DNA from: Bacillota bacterium
GTDB lineage: Bacteria > Bacillota > Clostridia > Peptostreptococcales > Anaerovoracaceae
Reading direction: 5' to 3'
Length of the DNA: 64,000 bases
NCBI GenBank assembly: GCA_025361765.1
Contig: JANYJS010000008.1
Coordinates: 31,486-95,485 of the forward strand
The notes below the pieces were generated by a model, which worked only from the letters and a program-made list of their open reading frames with translations, was not told where the DNA came from and made no database searches. This document shows, in pieces, positions 52,827-61,994 of the stretch. The position numbers and the translations under genes were made by a program. Each line of letters starts with the position of its first letter. Within the stretch, counting starts at the first letter, position 1.

Positions 52827-53924
52827 TTATTTAAGTGATCCTTGAACGCCTTTTACAAGATAATCCATTTTCCAAATTTCTTCGCGGGTTAATGACTTGC
52901 CTGCAGGAACAACTTCTTTGCCAGTCTGGTCAAAGATTGGACCTGTGAATATTGGGAATGTTCCAGCTACGATTTTCGCCTGAATTTCATCAACTTTAGC
53001 CTGAGCGCCTTCTGGAGCAACAGCCGTCAATGGTAGAAGACCGATGTATCCATCTGCCATTGTACCATAATAGGATTCAGGTTTCCATGTGCCATCGATA
53101 ACTTTTTGAATTTGTGCTACATAGTAAATGCCATGGTTCCAAACTGGAGCTGTCATGAAAGCATTAGGTGCAGCTGCGCTTGAATCCGAATTGTATCCGA
53201 TAGCCCATACGCCTCTTTCTTCAGCGGCGATTTGTGGTCCAGTTGTATCAACATGCTGTGCCAGCACGTCGCAGCCCTGATCAAGAAGCGCGGTTGCCGC
53301 ATCTTTCTCTTTGGCTGGATCAAACCATGAATTGGTCCAAACAACACTGACAGTAGCATCCTTATTAACGGACTGAGCGCCAAGGGTAAATGCGTTGATT
53401 CCGATGAGTAATTCCGTATAAGGGAACGCTGCAACATAGCCAATTTTGTTGGTTTTTGTCTTCATTCCAGCAACGATACCGGACAAATATCTGGCTTCTT
53501 CCATAGCGCCAAAATAGTTGCCAAAATTGGTTTCATTCATTTTAAAGCCTGAGAAATGCATAAAGATGACATCAGGATATTGGGTAGCTAAGGCTTCAGT
53601 AGCATCCATAAATCCAAAACTTGTGGTGAAGATGACTTTTGCGCCTTGATCGATCATGTTTTTAGCCGCATTGGTAACATCCTGCATGGTTTCTGGAACG
53701 CTTTCCTGATAAATGGTTTTTACTGCGCCCTTGAAATAATCTTCAAGGTAGATTCTTCCTTGGTCATGTGCATACGTGAAACCGCCATCACCGATTGGGC
53801 CAACATAGATGAAGCCGACAGTCAATGGTTCTGCGGCTTTTGCCGGTTCTTTAGCGCCGCCGCAGGCAGTGAAAGTACCAAGAACGAGAACAAGGATAAG
53901 TAAAACTGCTAAGATCTTTTTCAT
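52827..53924 (-). CDS. BMP-family nucleoside-binding lipoprotein
   Basis: Substrate-binding protein of the importer, 365 residues. The signal peptide ends in a lipobox (LGTFTAC, lipidated Cys 21), followed by the BMP domain (VGFIYVGPIGDGGFTYAHDQ, HFSGFKMN, VLAQHVDTTGPQ). AGGAGG lies before the ATG. With xpt upstream, purine nucleosides are the probable ligands. Confidence 0.93.
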   Translation of the reverse strand: MKKILAVLLILVLVLGTFTACGGAKEPAKAAEPLTVGFIYVGPIGDGGFTYAHDQGRIYLEDYFKGAVKTIYQESVPETMQDVTNAAKNMIDQGAKVIFTTSFGFMDATEALATQYPDVIFMHFSGFKMNETNFGNYFGAMEEARYLSGIVAGMKTKTNKIGYVAAFPYTELLIGINAFTLGAQSVNKDATVSVVWTNSWFDPAKEKDAATALLDQGCDVLAQHVDTTGPQIAAEERGVWAIGYNSDSSAAAPNAFMTAPVWNHGIYYVAQIQKVIDGTWKPESYYGTMADGYIGLLPLTAVAPEGAQAKVDEIQAKIVAGTFPIFTGPIFDQTGKEVVPAGKSLTREEIWKMDYLVKGVQGSLK

Positions 53925-53951
53925 GTGTTTTTTCCTCCTCTTTTATTGGGT

Positions 53952-54521
53952 TTAATAAAAATTTATATTATGATCCTTTATGGATTTAATAACCGCAAGT
54001 GATTCGATTCGGATTCCTTGATTTCTAAGGGCTTGTCCTCCACCCTGAAAGGCTTTCTCAATGACGATCCCGCAGCCGGCAAGAGTTGCCCCGGACTGAG
54101 CTACAATGTCAACAAGTCCTTTAAGTGCACAGCCCTTAGCAAGAAAATCATCGATAATTAAAATATGATCTTGTTCGCCGAGAAATTTCTTTGATACCCG
54201 GGCGATATAGTCTTTATTCTTGGTAAAAGAATGGATATCTGCTTCATAGAAGCCATCCACCATAGTATTTGGCTCGGCTTTTTTGGCAAACACAACTGGA
54301 ACTTTGAAATACTGGGCCGCTATACTGGCTATGGCAATCCCTGATGCTTCGATGGTCAATATTTTTGTCACCTTGACATCAGAAAATAGGGTGAAGAACT
54401 CCTGTCCAATCGCATTAAGAAGCCCAATGTCAAGCTGATGATTGAGAAAAGAATCTACTTTTAAAATCTCAGTTCCGATCCCCATACCGTCCTTTAAAAT
54501 GCGCTCTTTCAGAATTTCCAT
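53952..54521 (-). CDS. xpt: Xanthine phosphoribosyltransferase
   Basis: Salvages xanthine to XMP with PRPP. The 189 residues have the family N-terminus (MEILKERILKDG), LTIEASGIAIA and the PRPP-binding loop ILIIDDFLAKGCALKGL. GGAGG is upstream. It heads the importer operon, linking uptake with salvage. I looked for a purine riboswitch in front of it and saw none; a plain promoter is present. Confidence 0.95.
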   Translation of the reverse strand: MEILKERILKDGMGIGTEILKVDSFLNHQLDIGLLNAIGQEFFTLFSDVKVTKILTIEASGIAIASIAAQYFKVPVVFAKKAEPNTMVDGFYEADIHSFTKNKDYIARVSKKFLGEQDHILIIDDFLAKGCALKGLVDIVAQSGATLAGCGIVIEKAFQGGGQALRNQGIRIESLAVIKSIKDHNINFY

Positions 54522-54553
54522 TTGTCCTCCATATATACTGTATCGTGTTCCTT

Positions 54554-54583
54554 ATTATAATATCAGCCCCTACATTTAGTAAA
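54554..54583 (-). promoter_or_regulatory. Promoter of the xpt-importer operon
   Basis: On the minus strand TTTACT (complement of 54578-54583), 18-base spacer, TATAAT (complement of 54554-54559), about 35 bases before the xpt ATG. Confidence 0.6.
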
Positions 54584-54620
54584 GTGATAATGGCAAAATA
54601 TCTTTATAAAGTGATGCATT

Positions 54621-54656
54621 AAAAAAACAAAGTTCGCTTATAAGCGAACTTTGTTT
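54621..54656 (-). terminator. Intrinsic terminator downstream of the FAD protein gene
   Basis: AAACAAAGTTCGCTTA (54625-54640) and TAAGCGAACTTTGTTT (54641-54656) make a perfect palindrome; leftward transcripts then meet seven U (54621-54627). Confidence 0.92.
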
Positions 54657-54716
54657 GACTATATTTTGTTTATAATTCAGATATATGCGTACTTTATTGC
54701 TATCAGACCGTTTCGG

Positions 54717-56099
54717 CTATTTCTGATATTTTTCAGCCAATCTTCTTCCAACGTAGATGCCGCTTGCTGATGCTTGGGATAATGAATGGGTCACGCCGGA
54801 TCCGTCTCCCAAGGCGTAAAGCCCCTTGATTTTCGTCTCCAGATTGCTATCAACCTCCACTTTTGAGTTGTAGAATTTAACCTCGACGCCATAAAGCAAG
54901 GTATCTTCATTGGCAGTTCCCGGGGCGATTTTATCCAAAGCATAAATCATCTCTATGATATTATCCAGTTGCCTTTTAGGTATCACTAGACTAAGATCAC
55001 CTGGGGTCGCTTGCAGTGTGGGTCTTGTGAAGCATTTCTCCATTCTTCTTGCGCTGCTTCTTCTGCCCTTTACCAAATCACCAAATCTTTGGAGCAATAC
55101 CCCCCCGCCCAGCATATTGCTGAGACGAGCAATTGATTCTCCGTATTCATTGCTGTCCCTAAAAGGCTCCGTGAATTTATTGGAAACAAGCAAGGCAAAA
55201 TTGGTATTCTCTGTATGCAGCGCCGGATCCGAATAGCTGTGGCCATTAACAGTAACTATCCCATTGGTGTTTTCAGCAACCACTTCGCCATAAGGGTTCA
55301 TACAGAAGGTTCTGACCATGTCATTATATTTATCCGTCTTGTAAACAATTTTGCTTTCATAGACTTCGTCTGTAATATGTTTGAATATTTCAGCCTGAAG
55401 CTCGACTCTGACCCCGATATCCACTCTATTTCTTTCAAGTTCTATATGGTATTTTTCACAAATGGTGGAAATCCATTTGGACCCAGACCTCCCAGTAGCT
55501 AGGACCAGGTCGTTGCATTCAAACTGGTCATTATTCTTGCACGTGATGCGAAATCCCTCTTCAAGGACTTCAACATCACTGACTTCAGTACCAAACAAGG
55601 TTTCTATCCGATCCTTTGAGTAGTCAAAAATTCTGGATAAAATCAACAAGTTCCTGTCCGTCCCCAGATGCCTAACTTTGGCGTCCAGAAGATGCAGATT
55701 GTTTCGCAGCGCGATGGTTTTAATCTCTGAATTGCTCGTTGTATAAAGCCTGGCATCAGCTCCGCCCATACTGCAAAGCACCTCGTCCACATATTCCATA
55801 AGCGCCATGGCTTCATCCGTTCCCACATAAGCATGAAGATCTCCACCGAATTTTGTTGTAATGTTATATTTTCCGTCCGAAAGGGTACCCGCACCGCCAT
55901 AGCCGTTCATGATATGGCAGGGATTGCACTTGATGCAATTATCGACTTTATTGGCACTAATTGGACATATTCTTTTCTCCAGGGCGGAGCCTTTGTCTAT
56001 CATCAATACGGTAGCCGTATTATCCATCTTTGTCATCTCGTAGGACATGAATACACCGCTGGCTCCTGCGCCTACTATTATAATATCGTATTTTTTCAT
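54717..56099 (-). CDS. FAD-dependent oxidoreductase (NAD(P)/FAD dehydrogenase family)
   Basis: Flavoprotein of 460 residues. The dinucleotide fold IIIVGAGASGVFMSYE is at the N-terminus, a second GG-type motif is LVLATGRSGSKW, and the C-terminal FAD-binding segment is GLYALGDGSGVTHSLSQASA. A cysteine cluster CPISANKVDNCIKCNPC (about 46-62) is typical of this uncharacterised dehydrogenase family and might bind a metal or disulfide. Substrate unknown. Confidence 0.85.
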   Translation of the reverse strand: MKKYDIIIVGAGASGVFMSYEMTKMDNTATVLMIDKGSALEKRICPISANKVDNCIKCNPCHIMNGYGGAGTLSDGKYNITTKFGGDLHAYVGTDEAMALMEYVDEVLCSMGGADARLYTTSNSEIKTIALRNNLHLLDAKVRHLGTDRNLLILSRIFDYSKDRIETLFGTEVSDVEVLEEGFRITCKNNDQFECNDLVLATGRSGSKWISTICEKYHIELERNRVDIGVRVELQAEIFKHITDEVYESKIVYKTDKYNDMVRTFCMNPYGEVVAENTNGIVTVNGHSYSDPALHTENTNFALLVSNKFTEPFRDSNEYGESIARLSNMLGGGVLLQRFGDLVKGRRSSARRMEKCFTRPTLQATPGDLSLVIPKRQLDNIIEMIYALDKIAPGTANEDTLLYGVEVKFYNSKVEVDSNLETKIKGLYALGDGSGVTHSLSQASASGIYVGRRLAEKYQK

Positions 56100-56169
56100 A
56101 AATCTGTTCCTCGCTTTATTTTTTCCGAAAATCTATATTTGAATTAAAGGCATTATACAGTAGTGCATT

Positions 56170-57321
56170 TCATTTCTTGTAGATCAGCAATTTCCCCAAG
56201 GCAGGTGTTTTGACCGTTATGGCTTTCTCTGGGCACATCTCCTGACAGCAATAGCATCTGATGCATTTGTCATATCTATAGAGAGGTGGATTTTGTCGCT
56301 TATCATCCTTGAAATACATGGCCTTCCCCTCTACCGGGCAAGCATCTACGCAAACGCCGCACTTTATGCATTTCTCAGCCATGATTACCGGTTTTTTAAG
56401 CAGCAAAGAACGCACAACAGACAAATTCTGCCACTTGCCAGCTCTAGCCGCCTCCCTTGAAACATCAAAATCCGCTTTAATCAGGTCACTAACCTCCGCG
56501 CCTAAAATCTCTAAGTCCTCATCACGATACTTCCCAAGTCCAAATTCTTCACCGTATTTAATCGTCGGCACCAGCGAGGGATCTAGGTTGATCAGCTTGC
56601 AAAAAACTGCGTCCAGCGCTACGGGATCCGTGGAAATCAATAGCACATTCATATTAACCTGCGTTCCCGAAAAAGGCCCATTGCCTTCCATAGCCACTAT
56701 GCCATCCATAATATGAAGCTTAGGCGCAAGGTATCTGCTCAGGTCAACCAGCATTTTGCCAAAAGACTCCGGATCCGGAAATTTTGCATGACACATGCCT
56801 TTGTTCAGCCCATATACGCAGCCCAGCAGGTTTTTAACACCGCCAGTGATACGTCCCAGTTGATGGGTTTTCATCTTGCAGACATTGATGATGGCATCCG
56901 CCTCGAGGGCCCCCTCGCTGATTTCAAACTGTTTGACAAATCTGCCCTCCGGAAAATTCACCGTCTTTCCTTTGTTGAATTCACCATACTTGAGTCCATA
57001 TTTTTCGCCGACCTGCTTAATCCCGCAGCCCTCTGCAATCTTCTCCGGATTTGTAGGATTCCCTGGGGAATCTCCATAAAACATATTATCATATCCCTGC
57101 TCTTTAAACAGTCTGATTACTGCATCAAAAACGGAAGGATGGGTTGTGACAGCCTTATCTGGCGCTGCCTTGTTCAGCAGGTTTGGTTTAAAGAGTATCC
57201 TGTCACTTTTAGGCACTATGCACTCAAGTCCACCAATTAAAGCAATGCCTTCTTTTACAGCTTTATAAACCTGCTCCTCATCATAGGAATCACAGCGAAT
57301 CACTGCTACTTTGCTTGTCAT
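56170..57321 (-). CDS. DUF362 domain protein with C-terminal 2x[4Fe-4S] ferredoxin
   Basis: A 383-residue protein: DUF362 domain (about 1-290; RILFKPNLLN, THPSVFDAVIRLFKEQGY, KMKTHQLGRITGGVKNLLG) followed by two [4Fe-4S] motifs, CIKCGVCVDACP and CIRCYCCQEMCP. Such proteins are common in anaerobes, function unknown, presumably electron transfer. The start at 57321 has AGAAGGTG five bases upstream; an ATG 36 bases earlier has no site. Confidence 0.88.
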   Translation of the reverse strand: MTSKVAVIRCDSYDEEQVYKAVKEGIALIGGLECIVPKSDRILFKPNLLNKAAPDKAVTTHPSVFDAVIRLFKEQGYDNMFYGDSPGNPTNPEKIAEGCGIKQVGEKYGLKYGEFNKGKTVNFPEGRFVKQFEISEGALEADAIINVCKMKTHQLGRITGGVKNLLGCVYGLNKGMCHAKFPDPESFGKMLVDLSRYLAPKLHIMDGIVAMEGNGPFSGTQVNMNVLLISTDPVALDAVFCKLINLDPSLVPTIKYGEEFGLGKYRDEDLEILGAEVSDLIKADFDVSREAARAGKWQNLSVVRSLLLKKPVIMAEKCIKCGVCVDACPVEGKAMYFKDDKRQNPPLYRYDKCIRCYCCQEMCPEKAITVKTPALGKLLIYKK

Positions 57322-57463
57322 ATTTGCACCTTCTATCTTACTAATTCTGTTCATCATGTTATATGAACAACCCTATACTAAAATCCTTAGTGAATCTCAC
57401 TAACAAGTAATTTTACCACGATAATCATTTACTTTCCAGCGTTTTATATTCATATTCCGCTCT

Positions 57464-58411
57464 CTAAAAAGTGATGACTCCTTCCATGACAATGACGGCG
57501 GAGCCTCCCACCCTAACCATAGTGACGACGCCATCTTCATGGCTGATCTCGGAGGCGATTTGGCTTGGTCTGCCCATTCCTATTCCCTGCTCAATTTTAA
57601 TCATTATTGGATTATTAGTCAATGGCAAGGCTTTATTGAGCACCAGATATGCGCCAAGTGCACCGTTTGCAGTCCCAGTTGCAGCCTCTTCGTCGATTTG
57701 CACTGAAGGTGCAAAATCCCTTACGCTAAGGTCGTTTTCAGGGTTTTCTGTCTCAAAGGTAAATGCATGAAAACTAATAAAGTCATGCTTTTTTTGAAAC
57801 TTTGCCATTTCCTCAAAGTTTGGCGATGCCGCTTTGAGGGTGGATAGGTTCTTAATCGGAACCATTAGATCGGGAAGGCCCGTCGATATGATTTGCAAGG
57901 GAAGCCTATTACCCTTAGGGACAAATTTATTTGGTCCCATAAGCTCAAGGTCCGACTCAACAAGTCCCATAAGCTCAGCAACAGTCTTTCGGTCTAAAGT
58001 CGTCTCCAAAACAACTGGCAGCCTCTGCCCCATTACTATAGATTCAATAGCATTCTGCTCATCGCAATAAATATGTACAGGCAGAACGCCAGCCTTCGTT
58101 TCCTGATTTATTATCGTTTCACCATGGCAGGTGGCAATTCTTCCTTGATACACCAGAACATGACATGCTGCTATTGTCGCATGTCCGCAAAGGTCAACTT
58201 CTTCTGCGGGCGTGAAGAAGCGTATGTAAAAATCCGCGTTTGGATTCTCGCTTTCACTGATAAATGCGGTCTCCGAGCAATTCATCTCTCTTGCTATATT
58301 TCGCATTTCCTGATCCGTTAATCCACCAGCGTAAGGAACGACTCCTGCCGGATTTCCACCGAAAGCATTCTTGGTAAAGGCATCGGCCTGAAACACCTTA
58401 ATTTTTTTCAT
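57464..58411 (-). CDS. PhzF family isomerase/epimerase
   Basis: PhzF-fold protein of 315 residues (diaminopimelate epimerase-like two-domain barrel). Motifs are VFQADAFTKNAFGGNPAGVV, MNCSETAFI (catalytic glutamate), LCGHATIAACHVL and DEEAATGTANGALGAYL. The start at 58411 follows AAGGAG; the frame extends upstream without a site. A degraded copy of the same gene lies on the other side of the agr locus at 61995-62238. Substrate unknown; no phenazine genes are near. Confidence 0.88.
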   Translation of the reverse strand: MKKIKVFQADAFTKNAFGGNPAGVVPYAGGLTDQEMRNIAREMNCSETAFISESENPNADFYIRFFTPAEEVDLCGHATIAACHVLVYQGRIATCHGETIINQETKAGVLPVHIYCDEQNAIESIVMGQRLPVVLETTLDRKTVAELMGLVESDLELMGPNKFVPKGNRLPLQIISTGLPDLMVPIKNLSTLKAASPNFEEMAKFQKKHDFISFHAFTFETENPENDLSVRDFAPSVQIDEEAATGTANGALGAYLVLNKALPLTNNPIMIKIEQGIGMGRPSQIASEISHEDGVVTMVRVGGSAVIVMEGVITF

Positions 58412-58538
58412 TTTAACCCATCTCCTTAGAATTTTTAATCGCCTTGCGCGCTTTGCTTTATAAATTTTCAAATAGCCTCGCGCTCTTTGACAATGAACAT
58501 TCATTGTACTCTTTCTTCAATTATATAGGGCTTAAAGT

Positions 58539-58648
58539 AAATAAGAAATAGGAAATAGGAAATAGGAAATAAGAAATAAATAGAAAATAGAAAATAACAA
58601 ATAGAAAATAACAAATAGAAAATAGCAAATTGAAAATAACAAATAGCG
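58539..58648. repeat. A-rich heptamer-based tandem repeats
   Basis: AAATAGG and AAATAAG heptamers are followed by 14-base units AAATAGAAAATAAC with variants. The repeats lie between phzF and the end of agrB in an otherwise gene-free spacer of about 305 bases (58412-58716). Confidence 0.85.
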
Positions 58649-58658
58649 CATAGCTATT
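58642..58658 (-). terminator. Weak hairpin after agrB
   Basis: AATAGC (58642-58647) and GCTATT (58653-58658) pair around five bases; the leftward transcript then enters a U-rich stretch. Confidence 0.3.
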
Positions 58659-58716
58659 GCCGGCGCCAATAAAGAATACTTTTAAGTTGGCAAAGACACC
58701 ATACTCAGTCTAAATT

Positions 58717-59289
58717 CTATGTCGAAGGATCACCACTCTTCTTTAGTCCAAGTGCTGATATTCCAACCAGCCCAGCTACCCAAAACAAGGACATCGCCAA
58801 ACATAATGCAGCGTTTTGAAATTCCAACAAAAGCATCGCAATCACGATCAACAGCTCTATTGCATATAGTATTTTTGCCTTTTTCCCATATACTTTAATT
58901 TCGTATTTGCTCAAAGGTTTATTCTCGTCTTCCATTGGCGCAAATCTAAGAATGATAATTCCTGCCACCATACCCGTTGATAAAATGGTTATTGTGCTTG
59001 TCTGCAAATATTTCATTGCCAGAAGGGATATGATAACCATTGATATGGAGAGAAAAAAGCATGTACGTTGAGTTTGTGCGTGATACCCACCAGAATACAT
59101 GCGCAGTGGTATATAAGCGGTCATAAATAGCAAGCTCTGCCAAACCATGCTCATCATTAGGCCAATGATGACAGTTGCAAATATATTTATAAGAATCACC
59201 ATGCCTTGCCTTAGGCCATATTCGTAGATCGCCTTGTCTGATGATTCTATAATCCTATTCGCTATCATGCTATCAATAAGTCTGTCCAT
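58717..59289 (-). CDS. agrB: AgrB-type autoinducer-processing membrane protease
   Basis: Cysteine endopeptidase in the membrane that cuts AgrD and forms the thiolactone ring. The 190 residues have several helices and the catalytic pair in RMYSGGYHAQTQRTCFF (His70, Cys77), the defining AgrB motif. It is the last gene of an agr locus whose order is agrA-agrC-agrD-small ORF-agrB, whereas the classical order is agrBDCA. It lies 104 bases after the small ORF. Confidence 0.92.
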   Translation of the reverse strand: MDRLIDSMIANRIIESSDKAIYEYGLRQGMVILINIFATVIIGLMMSMVWQSLLFMTAYIPLRMYSGGYHAQTQRTCFFLSISMVIISLLAMKYLQTSTITILSTGMVAGIIILRFAPMEDENKPLSKYEIKVYGKKAKILYAIELLIVIAMLLLEFQNAALCLAMSLFWVAGLVGISALGLKKSGDPST

Positions 59290-59392
59290 GCCTTTTTCTC
59301 CCCTTTAAACTTTTAAAGATTCCTTTTTTTCTTATTGTTTTTGGGCGTTATCGTATAAACTTTCCTTGTTTGCTCTAAACTTTAGTAGTCAA

Positions 59393-59560
59393 CTAAATTT
59401 GTGATTTAGAAAAGAACTGACATCCCCTCAGATCATAGAGGAGCGGCTTCGTCCGCAAAAGTTCAAACTCCTGTGCTACTGCAGAAAGGTCACTATCAGC
59501 TTCTTTTATGTGTAGCATTACTCCACGCCAAGGGGTCCTTGCATTTTTGATTTCCAACAT
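59393..59560 (-). CDS. Small hypothetical protein between agrD and agrB
   Basis: A 55-codon frame with a strong AGGAGG three bases from its ATG (59558-59560), starting MLEIKNARTPWRG. It is soluble, charged, without a signal or membrane segment, and has one cysteine (LRGCQFF). I do not recognise the family. Position inside the agr locus suggests a role in signalling, but it may also be a short non-functional frame. Confidence 0.6.
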   Translation of the reverse strand: MLEIKNARTPWRGVMLHIKEADSDLSAVAQEFELLRTKPLLYDLRGCQFFSKSQI

Positions 59561-59653
59561 ATTCCTCCTAACATCAGCCGACATTGTTAGTCCCATTTGT
59601 GGGTATTGATAAGTCTAGTTCGAAAGCTATGATTACCAGAATATAAACGTTGA

Positions 59654-59800
59654 TTAACCTTTTATTTTCAATTTTTCAAAGCCAACTGGAAGCATCGGCT
59701 GATGCATCACAAAAAAGCAGGTGCTATTGACATTGGATGATGTAACTATAAGAGCTAGGCTAGCCAGGAAACCAACTGATTTCAAAACAATAGTTTTCAT
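59654..59800 (-). CDS. agrD: AgrD-type cyclic lactone autoinducer peptide precursor
   Basis: A 48-residue precursor with AAAGGAGGAG directly upstream. An amphipathic/hydrophobic leader (KTIVLKSVGFLASLALIV) is followed by NSTCFFVMHQP and a charged C-terminal tail (PVGFEKLKIKG). The NSTC-aromatic-x-x-HQP pattern is that of clostridial cyclic lactone autoinducer peptides. By analogy the ring would be Cys28 to Met32 (CFFVM), a five-residue thiolactone; the exact mature ends are inferred. Confidence 0.85.
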   Translation of the reverse strand: MKTIVLKSVGFLASLALIVTSSNVNSTCFFVMHQPMLPVGFEKLKIKG

Positions 59801-59915
59801 TTTTACTCCTCCTTTCCCCAATATAATATTTTCTTCATGTTACACCCCTACAAAGCTGTACGCCGGTTGTTGAAGAAAACCCTATATATTTACGAGGAAA
59901 TTTACACCTTGATAA

Positions 59916-61193
59916 CTAAATATAGAGTAATAGCGAAACAGAAAAGATATTGCCCTCATCCGAGGCATCCATAGATCCTTTATATTTAATCAGGGCGTTT
60001 CTGACGTTGGAAAGCCCTATACCGTGCTGGCATGCGTTTTTTTTAGTTGTCATTAACGAGTCATTGTCTTTTAAGATATTGCCCACAAATGGGTTAGCAA
60101 TAACTATAGCGAGCCTTCCTCTGTCATATTTAATTTTAATGTCAATATAGGATTTCTCACCCGCTTCGCCAGCAGCTTTTATGGCGTTGTCCAGGAGATT
60201 TCCTAAAATTATGGCGGCATCGAAGGCCGGAAAGTCAACACTATTTGGAATGCTCAAATCCAGAAGAACTTTGATGCCCTTTTGCTCTGCTTCTTGTATC
60301 TTAAAGTTCAATATGCTATCAATCTCTAAGTTTTGAGAGCTGGCATATTGTTTCATGTAAGTCAAGTTGTTCCCCATTTTGGAAAGATAGGCTAAAATGT
60401 TACCATTGTCATCTTTGAGTGCATATGACCTTAGTACCATAATATGGTTACGCAAGTCATGAACGATTGAATTGGTGTTTTTTAAGGATATTCTCATAAT
60501 TTTGAATTGCTCATCATAATATTTGTGTTGCTGCGCTATCAGCAAATTGGTTAATTTATCTGACATCGTCGCTCCAATAGCATCATACATGAAGAATACC
60601 GAGAAATTTAGAAAAGACATGAAAGCAACGGAAGTAATCAGCTGCCAAGTTGATAGATTTCCCACTTGGAAAAGCAAAAGCAAAAGATAAAGTGATATAA
60701 TTGGAATCAAAAATGTGCAAAGCCAATATAATGGTGAAATAGCATCGCCTTTTTTGATATTTTTGAAATTACTCATAGCAATGACGACAGCATAACTCAG
60801 AATTTTTGCGCAAGCTAGTCCCCATACTGAAGAATAATTGTTTTGCGCTGCTATTGGAAAATTGGTATATCCCGACAATAAGGCTACCAGCATCTCGACA
60901 CACATCAAGATCAGGTAGATTAAGAGAACTGCTGAAATTCTTTTTTTAATACTACTACTATAGTTTAGTGTTAAAAGATAAAAAGCAACGGTGTTGCAAA
61001 GAAGCATAACTATGGGAATATTAATAATCAGATACACAAGCGTGATACAAAAGTAATATCCGATGTAGGACAGCATTTCTTTATTGGAATTGGTTCCTTT
61101 TCGATTGAAGAAAACCGTCATAAATTTAAATACCGTGTATGTGGAAAATACGTTGGTTAATATGTAGACTATTTCATATACACCTAATTGCAC
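59916..61193 (-). CDS. agrC: AgrC-type GHKL sensor histidine kinase
   Basis: Receptor for the secreted peptide. The 425 residues have about six membrane helices (1-210), a dimerisation helix with the phospho-acceptor in IVHDLRNHI (His245), an N-box NLLDNAIKA (332-340) and the G-box HGIGLSNV (390-397). It lies two bases after the response regulator and 115 bases before agrD. Confidence 0.92.
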   Translation of the reverse strand: MQLGVYEIVYILTNVFSTYTVFKFMTVFFNRKGTNSNKEMLSYIGYYFCITLVYLIINIPIVMLLCNTVAFYLLTLNYSSSIKKRISAVLLIYLILMCVEMLVALLSGYTNFPIAAQNNYSSVWGLACAKILSYAVVIAMSNFKNIKKGDAISPLYWLCTFLIPIISLYLLLLLFQVGNLSTWQLITSVAFMSFLNFSVFFMYDAIGATMSDKLTNLLIAQQHKYYDEQFKIMRISLKNTNSIVHDLRNHIMVLRSYALKDDNGNILAYLSKMGNNLTYMKQYASSQNLEIDSILNFKIQEAEQKGIKVLLDLSIPNSVDFPAFDAAIILGNLLDNAIKAAGEAGEKSYIDIKIKYDRGRLAIVIANPFVGNILKDNDSLMTTKKNACQHGIGLSNVRNALIKYKGSMDASDEGNIFSVSLLLYI

Positions 61194-61195
61194 GC

Positions 61196-61921
61196 CTAGA
61201 TTCCTTCCCGGATAAGCTCTGTTTGCAGCCGTCTTATTTCTTTTCTCCGAGATTGGCTTACCGGTAGTCTCATGGTGTTTGACATGACCACCTCTTCGTA
61301 TCTAAAGCAAACCACATGAGCATAGTTTATCAAATAGGACTTATGTATATGCATGAAATAGTGAGCTGCCAGCTCTGCATGAATATCCTCCATCTTTCCA
61401 TAAAACTTGTCTTTTCGATCATGCGTCACGATACGAATCTCACGGTCATCGCTTTCAAAGTATAGAATATCCTTTAATTGAGTTTTATAATTTTCATGGC
61501 CCTTCTTATAACTGAATACACCCTTAAAGCGTTCCGATAACTTCATGGCCAGTTGGATATCCTTAATAATTTTCTCAGCGCACAGAGGTTTTGTCAAAAA
61601 ATGCATCGGCCTGACATCAAACAGGCTTTTATAATAGTGATCTTTACCTGAAATATATATGATTTGAGTTGTTTGATTATCAAATTCCTCTCGTATTTTA
61701 ATACCGATATCAATCCCGTTTAGGGAATTCATTTCTATATCGAGGAAAATCAAATCGAAATAGCAGCCATCTTTGATATGCTTGTATAATTCTTCTCCAG
61801 ATAAAAAAACCTCAGCTGATATGGAGTCGTGTATTTGCTCCGCGAAATTCAGTACGACATTTTCGATCATCGCGCACACTTCGTGCTCATCATCACAAAT
61901 AGCTACACAATATTTGTTCAT
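61196..61921 (-). CDS. agrA: AgrA-type LytTR response regulator
   Basis: The 241 residues comprise a receiver domain (AICDD at the acidic pocket, phospho-acceptor Asp61 in LIFLDIEMNS, and the conserved lysine near FLTKPL) and a LytTR DNA-binding domain (about 140-238, DILYFESDDREIRIVT, HIHKSYLINYAHV). Expected to switch on the agr locus and targets when AgrC is active. AAGGAG lies about 17 bases before the ATG, so the ribosome site is weakly placed. Confidence 0.92.
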   Translation of the reverse strand: MNKYCVAICDDEHEVCAMIENVVLNFAEQIHDSISAEVFLSGEELYKHIKDGCYFDLIFLDIEMNSLNGIDIGIKIREEFDNQTTQIIYISGKDHYYKSLFDVRPMHFLTKPLCAEKIIKDIQLAMKLSERFKGVFSYKKGHENYKTQLKDILYFESDDREIRIVTHDRKDKFYGKMEDIHAELAAHYFMHIHKSYLINYAHVVCFRYEEVVMSNTMRLPVSQSRRKEIRRLQTELIREGI

Positions 61922-61994
61922 ATTATTGAGTTGTTCTCCTTATGCTAATTTCATCATTTCAAAATTATACGCAATGTATTCATATTCCACATCT

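Noticed and set aside
54522..54720. Purine riboswitch upstream of xpt
   Set aside because: The region holds only a terminator of the preceding gene and a plain promoter; no room or motif for the three-way aptamer.
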